A stretch of 40,080 nucleotides of DNA from an uncultured Clostridia bacterium (GCA_944383495.1 CALWPT010000001.1:1-40080); one strand, 5' to 3'; positions 23,911-32,446 are shown, counted from the stretch's first letter. Numbers and translations: made by a program. The notes: generated by a model not told the origin, from the sequence alone.

Positions 23911-25125
23911 ATGAAGATGCTTTTTCGGAAGGCATTGTCTGTTCTGCTGGCGGCCCTGCTTTGCTGGGCGATTCTACTGCCCGCGTCTGCCGCAGAGGAA
24001 CCGCTGCTTGGAGATGTGAGCCAAAACAGCAAAGTTAATTCTGAAGATGCGCTGCTCATTTTAAAGCACGCTGTGCAACTAATTACGCTGACGCCGGAGC
24101 AGGAATCGTTAGCGAACCTGAATTTTGACGCTTACATCAATTCTGCGGACGCATTAATGGTTCTCAAAATCGCGGTGCGGTTGATCGACCAGCCATCTAT
24201 GAACCCGTCCTACGACGAACTGGAAAAGCTAAAGATCCAGGAAATCACCGCCATGCGGAAACGCATGCTGGAAAGCCGGTTTACAGGCGATTCGGTCTAC
24301 CAGACTGCGCCCGATTTCAAGAAGGAAAGGATCGGTTCATTAAAAACACAGGCTTTGCAGGATGGCTTGAACGCGATTAACTATGTCCGTACCATCGCGG
24401 GGCTTCCCGGGGATGTGGTGCTGGACGGGCAGCTGACCGAAAAAGCCCAAACCGGCGCTTTTGTTTTGGAAAAGCTGGATCAGTTTTCTCATACGCCGGT
24501 GAATGATGGAACGGTGTCCGATTCATTGTTCCGGATCGGATATGGGGCAACTTCAACCTCTAACATCGGATACAATTACTTTCGGCTGGACGATTTCAAT
24601 TTGTCCTGTATGCAGGATGAGGACAATGGAAATATCCCCATGGTGGGACACCGCCGCTGGATTTTAAGCCCAAATATGAAGAAAACGGGCATGGGCTTGT
24701 GCGGCCGCCGGTCGGTCACACAGGTGTTTGACGGGTCCCGGAATCCAGCGGTGTACCCCGATTATGTGGCCTGGCCTGCGGCTGGTCCATTCCCGTCTCA
24801 TCTCATCTATTCTCTCACGCCCTGGAGCATATCTTTGGGGTATGGTTTTGACTCGGAGTATAAGCTGCTGGACGGCGTAACTCCCAAAGTTACCCTCATC
24901 CGGCTGAACGACGGCAAGAAGTGGGTATTTGATCAGCCCACAGGACTGCCTGCGTCGGATACGGATTACTATTACTATAATGTGAATACGGATAGCTATG
25001 GAGGTGCTCCGGCGATTATTTTCCGTCCCGGGGTGGAGATCCAGCCAGGGGACACGTTCAGCGTCCAGGTGGAAAACATCAGCAAGCCAATTCAGTATAC
25101 AGTCAAAATATTCAAGCTTGACTGA
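23911..25125 (+). CDS. Secreted CAP-domain protein with an N-terminal dockerin-like domain
   Basis: A 404-residue exported protein. The signal peptide is MKMLFRKALSVLLAALLCW followed by a hydrophobic stretch ending PASAAEE. Residues about 32-90 form a dockerin type I pair: GDVSQNSKVNSEDALLILKH and LNFDAYINSADALMVLKIAV, with the calcium-loop Asp/Asn pattern partly kept (first loop has S and N in place of two usual D/N). Residues about 140-260 resemble a CAP/SCP domain (ALQDGLNAINYVRTIAGL, MVGHRRWILSPNMKKTGMG). The C-terminal 130 residues look beta-rich. Dockerins bind cohesins, so the protein may attach to a cellulosome-like scaffold or the cell surface; no scaffold gene is in view. GGGGAG is 8-9 bases before the ATG. 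Confidence 0.85.
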   Translation: MKMLFRKALSVLLAALLCWAILLPASAAEEPLLGDVSQNSKVNSEDALLILKHAVQLITLTPEQESLANLNFDAYINSADALMVLKIAVRLIDQPSMNPSYDELEKLKIQEITAMRKRMLESRFTGDSVYQTAPDFKKERIGSLKTQALQDGLNAINYVRTIAGLPGDVVLDGQLTEKAQTGAFVLEKLDQFSHTPVNDGTVSDSLFRIGYGATSTSNIGYNYFRLDDFNLSCMQDEDNGNIPMVGHRRWILSPNMKKTGMGLCGRRSVTQVFDGSRNPAVYPDYVAWPAAGPFPSHLIYSLTPWSISLGYGFDSEYKLLDGVTPKVTLIRLNDGKKWVFDQPTGLPASDTDYYYYNVNTDSYGGAPAIIFRPGVEIQPGDTFSVQVENISKPIQYTVKIFKLD

Positions 25126-25157
25126 ATCGGTCAGACCGTCCTATGGAGGAACCCAAT

Positions 25158-26015
25158 ATGGATTTGTTGGTTGTTACCGGGCTGTCAGGCGCAGGAAAAT
25201 CCCGAGCTGTAGACGCCCTGGAGGACATCGGATATTACTGTGTGGATAACCTGCCGCCTTCCCTGATGACAAAGTTTGCCGACCTGTGCGCCGCCTCTGG
25301 CGGACATATGGGACGGATCGCTATCGTAACCGATTCCCGGGGCGGCAGCATGTTTGCGGGAGTGATGGCAGGGCTGGATGAGCTATCACACAATCACAGC
25401 TACAAGGTTATGTTTCTGGAAGCGTCCACGGAAGCGCTCATCCGCCGGTATAAGGAAACACGCCGCAAGCATCCCCTGATCGCGGAACACGCGGGTTCTA
25501 TTGAGGAGGCGGTGGAAAGCGAGCGGGAATTGCTGAAGCCGATCCGGGCTCGGGCGGACTATATTATTGATACCAGCCTTTTGTCTCCCGCCCAGCTCAA
25601 GGAGAGAATTACCAAGCTTTTTCTGGGGAATTCCTCTTCGGGCTTGACTATCCACTGTATGTCTTTCGGCTTCAAGTACGGATCCGCAGGAGAAGCCGAC
25701 CTGGTATTTGACGTGCGGTGTCTGCCCAATCCCTACTATGTGGAGGAGCTAAAAAATCACACAGGGCTGGAAAGCTGTGTCAGCGATTATGTAATGCAGT
25801 ACCCGCAGTCAAAGGAGTTTTCTAAAAAGCTGCTGGATCTAATTGATTTTTTAATTCCTCTTTACTGCAATGAGGGAAAAAGCCAATTGGTCATCGCCAT
25901 CGGTTGTACCGGCGGTAAGCACCGATCGGTTACCTTGAGCGAGATGCTATATGAGCATTTAAAGGAAAAAGGATACCACGTCAGCGTGGATCACCGGGAC
26001 ATCCGGAAGAGCTGA
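25158..26015 (+). CDS. rapZ: RapZ/YvcJ nucleotide-binding protein
   Basis: A P-loop ATP/GTP-binding protein; in E. coli RapZ controls glmS through small RNAs, while in Firmicutes YvcJ has a less clear role. 285 residues. Walker A is GLSGAGKS at 8-15, followed by ALEDIGYYCVDNLPPSL, LEASTEALIRRYKETRRKHPL and the C-terminal signature AIGCTGGKHRSVTLSEML ... HRDIRK. The ATG at 25158 is chosen because GGAGGA precedes it at the right distance and relatives start there; an ATG at 25143 is also open. Directly downstream is whiA. The usual middle gene of the trio (glmR/yvcK) is missing. The presence of glmS elsewhere in this window makes a regulatory link worth considering. Confidence 0.95.
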   Translation: MDLLVVTGLSGAGKSRAVDALEDIGYYCVDNLPPSLMTKFADLCAASGGHMGRIAIVTDSRGGSMFAGVMAGLDELSHNHSYKVMFLEASTEALIRRYKETRRKHPLIAEHAGSIEEAVESERELLKPIRARADYIIDTSLLSPAQLKERITKLFLGNSSSGLTIHCMSFGFKYGSAGEADLVFDVRCLPNPYYVEELKNHTGLESCVSDYVMQYPQSKEFSKKLLDLIDFLIPLYCNEGKSQLVIAIGCTGGKHRSVTLSEMLYEHLKEKGYHVSVDHRDIRKS

Positions 26016-26033
26016 CCGGGAGGAGCGGGCGCA

Positions 26034-26927
26034 TTGTCGTTTTGCACCGATGTTAAAAATGAACTGAATGCGTGTTGGCCGAAGACGCCGTGCTGCAAGG
26101 TATCGGAGGCTTACGGGCTTATGTTGTTCGGCACGGCCTTTTCCCTTCAGCGGATCTGTTTACAGACCGAGCATCCTGAAACCGCCCGGCGGTATGCATC
26201 CCTTCTTCGAAAAACGTTTCACACCGAGTGCAGGATTGCCCAGAAGCAGAAGATCACCCGCGTCGCGGTGGCCGGCCCGGGAGAACGGCTCAAGCTTATG
26301 ACCGCCTTGGGACAAGGCCTTGATCCCGAGCTAAAGCTTCACCGGGAGCTTTTCCAGTGCGAGCACTGCCGGGCCGCCTTTATTCGGGGGGCTTTTTTGT
26401 CCTGCGGCCAGGTGAGCGATCCCGGCAAGGAATACCATTTAGAGTTTGTCGCGGGAAGCGAAACCGCCGCCTTCGGCCTATTGCAGCTTTTGCGGGAGCT
26501 AGGCTTTGATCCCAAGCTGATTGACCGGGGCAGCGGCTTTGTGGTATATCTGAAGGACTCGGAAAACGTTGAGGATTTGCTAACCTACATGGGGGCGCCG
26601 GGCGCGGCGCTGCAGGTGATGGATGTAAAAATCGTGAAAACTGTGCGGAATAAGGCCAACCGGATCACCAACTGCGAAAACGCGAATATTGGGAAAACCG
26701 TGTCTGCTTCCGTTGCTCAGCTGACGGCGATTGAGCGACTTGAGCAAGCGGGGCGGCTTTCCGGTTTATCGCCTGAGTTGCAGGAAACTGCTGCCGCCCG
26801 GCGAGAGCATCCTGATTTGGCCTTGTCGGAGCTGGCGGCGCTTCTCGGCGTCAGCCGCTCTGGGGTTAACCACCGGCTGAAAAAGCTAACGGAGCTTGCC
26901 GCGGAGGAAAAAGACTCTTTATCATAA
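26034..26927 (+). CDS. whiA: WhiA-type DNA-binding protein
   Basis: A 297-residue member of the WhiA family, which in Firmicutes affects cell division and chromosome organisation and in actinomycetes triggers sporulation. It starts with TTG (SFCTDVKNELNACW) after GGAGGAGCGGGCGCA. The N-terminal WhiA_N and LAGLIDADG-like fold include FIRGAFLSCGQVSDPGKEYHLEF and LLTYMGAPGAALQ. The C-terminal HTH region has NRITNCENANIGKTVSAS, a hallmark of the family, and LSELAALLGVSRSGVNHRLKKL. It follows rapZ by 18 bases and ends the operon. No clear terminator was found in 26928-27104, which holds no gene I can support. Confidence 0.94.
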   Translation: MSFCTDVKNELNACWPKTPCCKVSEAYGLMLFGTAFSLQRICLQTEHPETARRYASLLRKTFHTECRIAQKQKITRVAVAGPGERLKLMTALGQGLDPELKLHRELFQCEHCRAAFIRGAFLSCGQVSDPGKEYHLEFVAGSETAAFGLLQLLRELGFDPKLIDRGSGFVVYLKDSENVEDLLTYMGAPGAALQVMDVKIVKTVRNKANRITNCENANIGKTVSASVAQLTAIERLEQAGRLSGLSPELQETAAARREHPDLALSELAALLGVSRSGVNHRLKKLTELAAEEKDSLS

Positions 26928-27103
26928 AGCTCATATCACAAGACCAAGGTTGGCCATGGGCATTTAATAGCTCTGGCTTCTAATCATGAATCAAAAGAAC
27001 GGGCGAAAAATTAATTGGAGCATCAGATTAAAAATTGTATTGATTGCCAGCTTACTAACGGCTGATTAATGGCGCTGTACGACAGGCAGGAAGCCCATAA
27101 ACC

Positions 27104-27130
27104 TTTAAAATAACACAGTAGTAGCTGTGT
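27104..27130 (-). terminator. Weak terminator candidate for the ppk-pfkA-lipoprotein operon
   Basis: ACACAG (27113-27118) with CTGTGT (27125-27130), 6-base loop, followed on the reverse strand by TTATTTT. It is 71 bases past the lipoprotein stop. The forward strand has a C-run after the hairpin, so it would act only in reverse. Confidence 0.45.
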
Positions 27131-27200
27131 CTCCCCCCTGCTTTATAATGAAGAGCTTGGCGTCTCGTTGCCTTTACTGTTAAAGATCTTTATGCCGCGG

Positions 27201-28124
27201 CTACGCTTCGGAGGATTCCGTTTCTCCGGAGCTTTCTGTCTTTTGCCCATAGGCGGCCTTGGCCATGGCCAAGACCGCCGCTTGCAGACCATGACCCTGC
27301 CGTTCAATGTCCGCGGCGCTGATCTCAACCAGGCGGTTTTCCTTCACCGCTGAAAGCTTCCCCAGGATGGCGTCGCTCTTGATCCCGGCAGCGGCGTCGG
27401 GATCGCAGAAGATAATATCAGGGTCCGCCTTAGCAATTTCCTCATAAGCCATGGTGTAATTGCGCGCCTCACCCGCGACATTTTCAACCCCCGCGCAGGA
27501 CAAAACCCAGCCTGCGAAGGTTTCACCGGTGGCCACAGCCGATTCGGTCAGAAACAAAACAGCGGTTTGAGGTTGGTTTCCGGCAGCTTCACCCGCCTGC
27601 TCCATTTTTTCCAGCATCCGGTTGACGGTATTGGCGCCGTTTTTCTGGCCGGCGGATTTTCCCGCCATAATGATTCCCACAGTTTCATACAGCGATTTCA
27701 GCCCTTCCCGGTTATCCGCCGCTGAAATTGCGACCACCGGAATATTCTGCACTTGAAAAGACTGCCGCTCCGCTTCGCCCAGTTCCCCGCTGATCAGAAC
27801 AAGATCAGGCTTGCAAGCAATGATCTCCTCTGTTTTGGGATTGGCGGTGCTTCCGTACTTCTGCAATTTCTCAGAGCCTTCCACCGTATCGTAATCGCTC
27901 ACGCCAATCAGCTGGGCGTTGTTCCCCAAAGCGAAAATGATTTCCGTTGCCACAGGGGAAAGGCTGATTACCTTTTGAGGACAGGCCTTGATTTCTACAT
28001 CCCCCACCGTTACAGGATAATCTTCGGGAATACTAACGGAAAAATTCCCGTCGTTCCTGCATCCCGGCAAAAGGAGCAGGCATAAGAACAGAATCAGCAC
28101 GCCCAATCGTGAGGTTTGTTTCAT
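27201..28124 (-). CDS. ABC-transporter substrate-binding lipoprotein (BtuF/FhuD class)
   Basis: A 307-residue lipoprotein: MKQTSRLGVLILFLCLLLLPGC gives a signal with Cys at the lipobox. The mature part fits the helical-backbone class III binding proteins for cobalamin or iron chelates: CPQKVISLSPVATEIIFALG, GVSDYDTV, NPKTEEIIACKPDLVLISG and ADPDIIFCDPDAAAG. The substrate cannot be told by eye; a corrinoid would suit the homocysteine methyltransferase theme, but that is speculation. No permease or ATPase gene is next to it, so it is an orphan component. It begins 24 bases after pfkA, with AAAGGGG in that gap, and seems to be the last gene of the ppk-pfkA transcript. Confidence 0.85.
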   Translation of the reverse strand: MKQTSRLGVLILFLCLLLLPGCRNDGNFSVSIPEDYPVTVGDVEIKACPQKVISLSPVATEIIFALGNNAQLIGVSDYDTVEGSEKLQKYGSTANPKTEEIIACKPDLVLISGELGEAERQSFQVQNIPVVAISAADNREGLKSLYETVGIIMAGKSAGQKNGANTVNRMLEKMEQAGEAAGNQPQTAVLFLTESAVATGETFAGWVLSCAGVENVAGEARNYTMAYEEIAKADPDIIFCDPDAAAGIKSDAILGKLSAVKENRLVEISAADIERQGHGLQAAVLAMAKAAYGQKTESSGETESSEA

Positions 28125-28148
28125 GGCTCAGACGCCCCTTTCTATGAT

Positions 28149-29225
28149 TCAGTCGCCGAAGGCAATGCCGATTTCCCGGGCGGCCTGGATCAGTTGATGG
28201 TCCGAAGGAACAAGCTTGGACTTGCCCGCAATGTCATCCAGCCTGTTATGGGTGATGAGCCCGCCTTTTTCCGCGACGGTTACGCCGTAAATATTCTCGG
28301 AAATTAACTTGGCAGCGTATGCGCCAAACTGCGTGGCCTTCACCCGATCGTAGGCAGAAGGAGATCCGCCCCGCAGAAAATGGCCCGGTACCACCACACG
28401 GGTTTCTACGTTGGCGTGCTCCTCCAAATACCGTGCGATGCGGGCCGTTGCAGTTGTCTCGCCCGCCTGAGAGCGTTTTTCCATCCGTTTTTTCTTCTTC
28501 ATGGCCGCTTCTTCCACGTCCATAGCCCCTTCCGCCACGGCAATAACGGAGAACACCCGGCCTTTTTTCGTGCGCCGGACAATCGCCTGGACAATCTTAT
28601 CGCAATCAAAGGGGATTTCCGGAAGAATAATGACATCCGCTCCCCCGGCAACGCCAGCGTACAAGGTCAGCCAGCCTGCTTTGTTTCCCATTAGCTCCAC
28701 CAGCATCACCCGGTTGTGGGAGGCGGCGGTGGTATGGATCCGGTCGATGACCTCAGTGCCGATGTCCACGGCTGTGTGAAATCCAAAAGTCACATCAGTG
28801 CCGTACAGATCATTATCGATGGTCTTGGGCAGACCGATGATGTTGAGACCCTCCTGCGACAGCAGATTGGCCGTCTTGTGGGTGCCGTTGCCCCCCAGGG
28901 TCAAAAGGCAGTCCAGCCGCAGCTTTTTGTAGTTCTCCTTCATGGCTGCGACCTTATCTACATTGTCGTCGCCAATGACCTGAATGGTCTTGTAGGGCTG
29001 ACGGGAGGTACCCAAGATCGTGCCGCCCCGGGTCAAAATGTTGTTGAATTCATGGGGCTGCATCTCGTGGGCTTCCCCGTGGATCAAGCCGCCGTAGCCG
29101 TCCACGATTCCGATCATCTGGGCGTTAGCGCCCATGCGGTGATAGATGCCCCGGGCTACGCCCCGGATGGTGGCGTTCAGTCCGGGACAGTCGCCGCCGC
29201 TGGTTAAAATGCCAATTCTTTTCAT
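28149..29225 (-). CDS. pfkA: 6-phosphofructokinase
   Basis: Phosphorylates fructose-6-phosphate, the committing step of glycolysis. 358 residues, longer than the 320 of classic PfkA. Motifs: RIGILTSGGDCPGLNATIRG, RGGTILGTSRQPYK, LLTLGGNGTHKTANLL, IGLPKTIDNDLYGTDVTFGF (catalytic TIDND), HNRVMLVELMGNKAGWL and GHFLRGGSPSAYDR. At the phosphate-donor loop GGNGT, glycine in the fourth position predicts ATP rather than pyrophosphate, while Asn replaces the usual Asp of GGDGS. The start codon overlaps the ppk stop by four bases (ATGA), so translation is coupled. Pairing with polyphosphate kinase hints at an energy-reserve link, though this is inference. Confidence 0.93.
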   Translation of the reverse strand: MKRIGILTSGGDCPGLNATIRGVARGIYHRMGANAQMIGIVDGYGGLIHGEAHEMQPHEFNNILTRGGTILGTSRQPYKTIQVIGDDNVDKVAAMKENYKKLRLDCLLTLGGNGTHKTANLLSQEGLNIIGLPKTIDNDLYGTDVTFGFHTAVDIGTEVIDRIHTTAASHNRVMLVELMGNKAGWLTLYAGVAGGADVIILPEIPFDCDKIVQAIVRRTKKGRVFSVIAVAEGAMDVEEAAMKKKKRMEKRSQAGETTATARIARYLEEHANVETRVVVPGHFLRGGSPSAYDRVKATQFGAYAAKLISENIYGVTVAEKGGLITHNRLDDIAGKSKLVPSDHQLIQAAREIGIAFGD

Positions 29226-31357
29226 TGGGGGACATCCTTTCCTCTTTGTTTTTTTATCTTCCGTTTCCGGGGCGGCTTGGGCTCTGGAACGGGCAAGGCA
29301 AGGCGGTCATAAGCCTCACGGAATAGGGCCAGCTGGCTGTCCAGCGGAGGCTGCCCGTCCTTCGGCTTGCGGCGGACATATTTTCCCGACGGCGTGAGCG
29401 TTCTCGCCTTGACGGTGTCGGAAAGCTGGAGCCGCAGTTGCTTGACCAAACGGTTTTTCAGATCCCTCTGAAGAATCGGGACTGCTACCTCCACCCGCTG
29501 TTCCGTGTTCCGGGTCATAAAATCCGCGGAGGAAATGTACACTTTTTTGGCGCTGCCGCCGCCAAACACGTAAATCCGGCTGTGTTCCAGAAACCGTCCG
29601 ACGATGCTGGTCACATCAATATTCTCCGTTTCGCCGGGAATGCCGGGGCGCAGGCAGCATATTCCCCGAATCAGCATTTTAATTTTAACGCCCGCGCGGG
29701 ATGCTTCAATGAGCTTGTCAATTAAATCCTTATCGGTCAGAGAGTTCATTTTCAAAAGAATCCCGCAAGGCTTGTGCTCTCCGGCCTTGGCAATTTCCTC
29801 GTCAATTAGTTCCAGCAGCCCCGTTTTCAGGCACAAAGGCGCCACCAAAAGGTATTGGGCGCTTTCCACAAACCGCTCTTCGCACAACGCCTCAAACACC
29901 TGCTCCACATCCTCGGTGATCTTACGGTTTGCGGTGAAATATGCAAGATCCGTGTAAATCTTGGCAGTGGTTTCATTAAAGTTTCCCGTACCGATCTGGG
30001 CCACCTTCTTGATTCGGCCCTCATCTTTATAGGTAATCAGAAGCAGCTTGCAGTGCACCTTGAATTTAGGCGGGCCGTAGATCACGCGGCAGCCGGCTTC
30101 CTCCAGACGCTTGGACCAGTCAATATTGTTTTCTTCATCAAATCGGGCGCGCAGTTCCACAAGACAGGTGACCTTTTTTCCGTTTTTTGCCGCCTCGATA
30201 AGACTGTTGACCACCTTGGAGTCCCGCGCCACCCGGTAGAGCGACATTTTGATCTCCGTTACCCTAGGATCCATCGAGCATTGGCGCAGCAGCCGGATCA
30301 GCTGGCCCATATCCTCGTAGGGGTATTGCAGCAGAAGCGGCTTTCTGGCAATCTGATCGAGATAGGGCTTATGGTGCTCTAGATCGGGGGAGGCTTGGGG
30401 CGTCAGCTTATGATAAAACAGCTCGGGACGCTGTTCCACGGCTACGGTTTTTTCCAGAACACCCAAACATTTCAGGCGCAGGGGTTGGGTTTGGCGAAAC
30501 AGCTGCCGCTTGCTTAAAAGCAAAACGTTTTTTAACAGCTTGATCATACGGGAATCAGGGCTCCCTGTGTATTTTAGCCTTACGGGAGCCAGCTTGTTGC
30601 GGCGCTCAATGAGCTTGGACATGGTGTCTCGAAAATCCAGGTCGTAATCGTAAAGTCCCTCATCCTCGTCAATATCAGCGTTGCGGATGATGCTGAACGC
30701 CACACGTTCTTCCACCTGGAATTTGTGAAACACCTTATGGGCAAAGCAGCGCAGCAGATCCTCCATGAGGATAAATCGAAGCTGCCGCGCGCCAGGGATG
30801 AATACCAGCTCCGGCAGATTGGAGCTTAAAGGGATCAGCCCGTAACGATGTCCGTCTTTTTTTCCCTTCAGCGTCACACCCACTACGGTCTGGCCGTTAG
30901 GGAAAAAGGGGAAGGGATGATTTTTTTCAAATATAAAGGGAGAAATAACGGGGGCGATTTCCCGTTCAAATTTCAGCTTTAGAAAGGCCATGTCCCCCGC
31001 CGGCAGACACTCGGGATCCAACTGCACAATACCGTGCTCCCGCAGCCCCTCCATTACAGCGGCGTAAGCCGCGTCCACCCGGGGCCCCAACTTGGCAGTA
31101 ACCTTAAAAATGGACTCCAGTTGGTCAGACAGTTTCATTCCCGCCTTATTATCAGGCGCGTCCTCGTCGATTAGCAGCCGGTCGTACAATCCACCCACCC
31201 GAACCCGGTAAAACTCATCCAGATTGCTGTTGTAAATGGAAACAAAGCGCAGACGCTCCAGCAAGGGGTTGCCGGTGGATTCCGCTTCCTCCAGCACTCG
31301 CTCGTTGAATTTCAGCCAGCTTAGCTCCCGATTTTCATACAAGGCCGATTTTTTCAT
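29222..31357 (-). CDS. ppk1: Polyphosphate kinase 1
   Basis: Reversibly polymerises ATP gamma-phosphate into polyphosphate. 711 residues, the usual PPK1 size. The N-terminal domain begins NRELSWLKFNERVLEEA and has FVSIYNSNLDEFYRVRVGGL. The middle head domain contains FFPNGQTVVGVTLKGK. The two phospholipase D-like catalytic domains include IYGPPKFKVHCKLLLI (phosphorylated His in VHCK), IGTGNFNETTAKIYTDLAYF and VYISSADFMTRNTEQRVEV near the end, with RGICCLRPGIPG between. The C-terminal 30 residues are very basic (PRKRKIKKQRGK). AAAGGAGCTTTAAC precedes the ATG. The 400-base gap upstream carries a candidate RNA and its promoter. Confidence 0.95.
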   Translation of the reverse strand: MKKSALYENRELSWLKFNERVLEEAESTGNPLLERLRFVSIYNSNLDEFYRVRVGGLYDRLLIDEDAPDNKAGMKLSDQLESIFKVTAKLGPRVDAAYAAVMEGLREHGIVQLDPECLPAGDMAFLKLKFEREIAPVISPFIFEKNHPFPFFPNGQTVVGVTLKGKKDGHRYGLIPLSSNLPELVFIPGARQLRFILMEDLLRCFAHKVFHKFQVEERVAFSIIRNADIDEDEGLYDYDLDFRDTMSKLIERRNKLAPVRLKYTGSPDSRMIKLLKNVLLLSKRQLFRQTQPLRLKCLGVLEKTVAVEQRPELFYHKLTPQASPDLEHHKPYLDQIARKPLLLQYPYEDMGQLIRLLRQCSMDPRVTEIKMSLYRVARDSKVVNSLIEAAKNGKKVTCLVELRARFDEENNIDWSKRLEEAGCRVIYGPPKFKVHCKLLLITYKDEGRIKKVAQIGTGNFNETTAKIYTDLAYFTANRKITEDVEQVFEALCEERFVESAQYLLVAPLCLKTGLLELIDEEIAKAGEHKPCGILLKMNSLTDKDLIDKLIEASRAGVKIKMLIRGICCLRPGIPGETENIDVTSIVGRFLEHSRIYVFGGGSAKKVYISSADFMTRNTEQRVEVAVPILQRDLKNRLVKQLRLQLSDTVKARTLTPSGKYVRRKPKDGQPPLDSQLALFREAYDRLALPVPEPKPPRKRKIKKQRGKDVPQ

Positions 31358-31472
31358 GTTAAAGCTCCTTTAAGCTTCAATTCATCTTTATAGCTTAACC
31401 AGTTTTTAAACAAATTCTGAAAAATCATGCTCTATCAAAGCCAATCGTCCACACGATAAGACGGTTGTTACG

Positions 31473-31669
31473 AAAAAGCGCGGTGCACAGCGTGCTTTAG
31501 GTCTGTCCGGCCGCCCGGCGTAAGAGCGCCAACGAAAAAATACGGATGGTCAATGTCAAGCTCACGCAGCGGCATTCTTACAGCGGGAGCCTTGCTTACC
31601 GGAAACCGCGGCACCTTTCAAATTTTAACCAAGGAGCGGTCAATTGCATATCCGCTCCATCGGCTGCCT
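31473..31669 (-). ncRNA. Candidate structured RNA (small RNA or ppk leader)
   Basis: The gap between ppk and the HAD gene (31358-31756) has no plausible protein but looks like an RNA unit on the reverse strand. It starts near 31669 after a good promoter, carries the hairpin GGAGCGG/CCGCTCC (31652-31658 with 31633-31639), several further GC-rich self-complementary stretches, and ends at a hairpin AAAGC/GCTTT (31475-31498) followed by five U. Length about 195 bases. The sequence contains AGGTGCCGCGG and GTGCACCGCG, reminiscent of T-box antiterminators, but no stem I was found. Either a free small RNA or an attenuating ppk leader is possible. Confidence 0.4.
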
Positions 31670-31675
31670 GGATTC

Positions 31676-31704
31676 ATTTTACACTAACCCCATGTAAAAT
31701 ACAA
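31676..31704 (-). promoter_or_regulatory. Promoter of the candidate RNA/ppk transcript
   Basis: Reverse strand TTGTAT (31699-31704), 17-base spacer, TAAAAT (31676-31681). It is about 320 bases before the ppk ATG. Confidence 0.6.
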
Positions 31705-31756
31705 GATAAATTCCGGTAAAGAAAACCCATTGCCGAAGCGCCCCCAGGTTCCGCCA

Positions 31757-32407
31757 TCAGCCAAGCAATATAGCCGCAAGCGCATCCACCGTTTCGGCAT
31801 ACGCATCAGCCATTGCCAGTTCCTCCCGGCTACCGTATCCATATCCCGCGGCGACGCAGGGAATACCGTTGGCCCTGGCTCCCTCTAAATCATGAATCCG
31901 GTCCCCCACCATAACGGCAAATAAAGGATCGGGCTCCCCGGCGCGGCGCAGGGCTTCCCTAATTACGTCGCATTTGGCGCTGCGGCGTCCGTCCAACTCG
32001 CAGCCGCAGATTACGGAAAAATAGGGGGCTAGCCCAAAATGCTTTAAAATGCGAGCGGCAAACACTTCCGGCTTGGAGGTTGCCAAAAGCAGTTCCTTGC
32101 CCGCTCCCTTCAGCCGAGAAAGAAGATTTGGAATGCCCGGATACACGGCGTTTTCATATATTCCCCGATCGCTGAAATATTCCCGGTAAATTTCCAACGC
32201 GCGTTTGGATTCCGGCACAGTCATCCCATAAAAACGCTGAAAGGATTCATCCAGCGGCGGCCCGATCAATCGACGCAGGGAAGCGGGACACTTTTCCTGA
32301 ATTCCAAATCGTTCCAGCGTATACAGAACCGAGTGTATGATCCCCGGCTCCGAATCGGTCAGCGTTCCGTCCAGATCAAATAGAACGTACTTGCGAAATT
32401 GCAGCAT
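31757..32407 (-). CDS. HAD-family phosphatase, phosphoglycolate phosphatase-like
   Basis: A 216-residue haloacid dehalogenase-superfamily hydrolase. Motif I is VLFDLDGTLTDSEPGI (nucleophile Asp and acid-base Asp), motif II ELLLATSKPEVFA (Ser/Thr), motif III Lys in RRSAKCDVI, and motif IV AVMVGDRIHDLEGARANGI. A helical cap lies between residues 17 and 85. The order and length match the Gph/PgmB-like subgroup (beta-phosphoglucomutase, phosphoglycolate or pyrophosphatase PpaX); the LIGPPLDESF cap signature favours Gph-type phosphatases, but the substrate remains open. AAGGGAGATAGCCAT precedes the ATG. It lies 39 bases after the PPC-domain gene on the same strand and likely shares its transcript. 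Confidence 0.85.
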   Translation of the reverse strand: MLQFRKYVLFDLDGTLTDSEPGIIHSVLYTLERFGIQEKCPASLRRLIGPPLDESFQRFYGMTVPESKRALEIYREYFSDRGIYENAVYPGIPNLLSRLKGAGKELLLATSKPEVFAARILKHFGLAPYFSVICGCELDGRRSAKCDVIREALRRAGEPDPLFAVMVGDRIHDLEGARANGIPCVAAGYGYGSREELAMADAYAETVDALAAILLG

Positions 32408-32446
32408 ATGGCTATCTCCCTTCGCGGAAATGTCGCTAGGCGTCTC

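Noticed and set aside
31440-31704. T-box riboswitch or 6S RNA upstream of ppk
   Set aside because: T-box-like strings are present but stem I signatures and a specifier loop were not found, and ends do not pair as in 6S RNA. Kept only as an unclassified candidate RNA.
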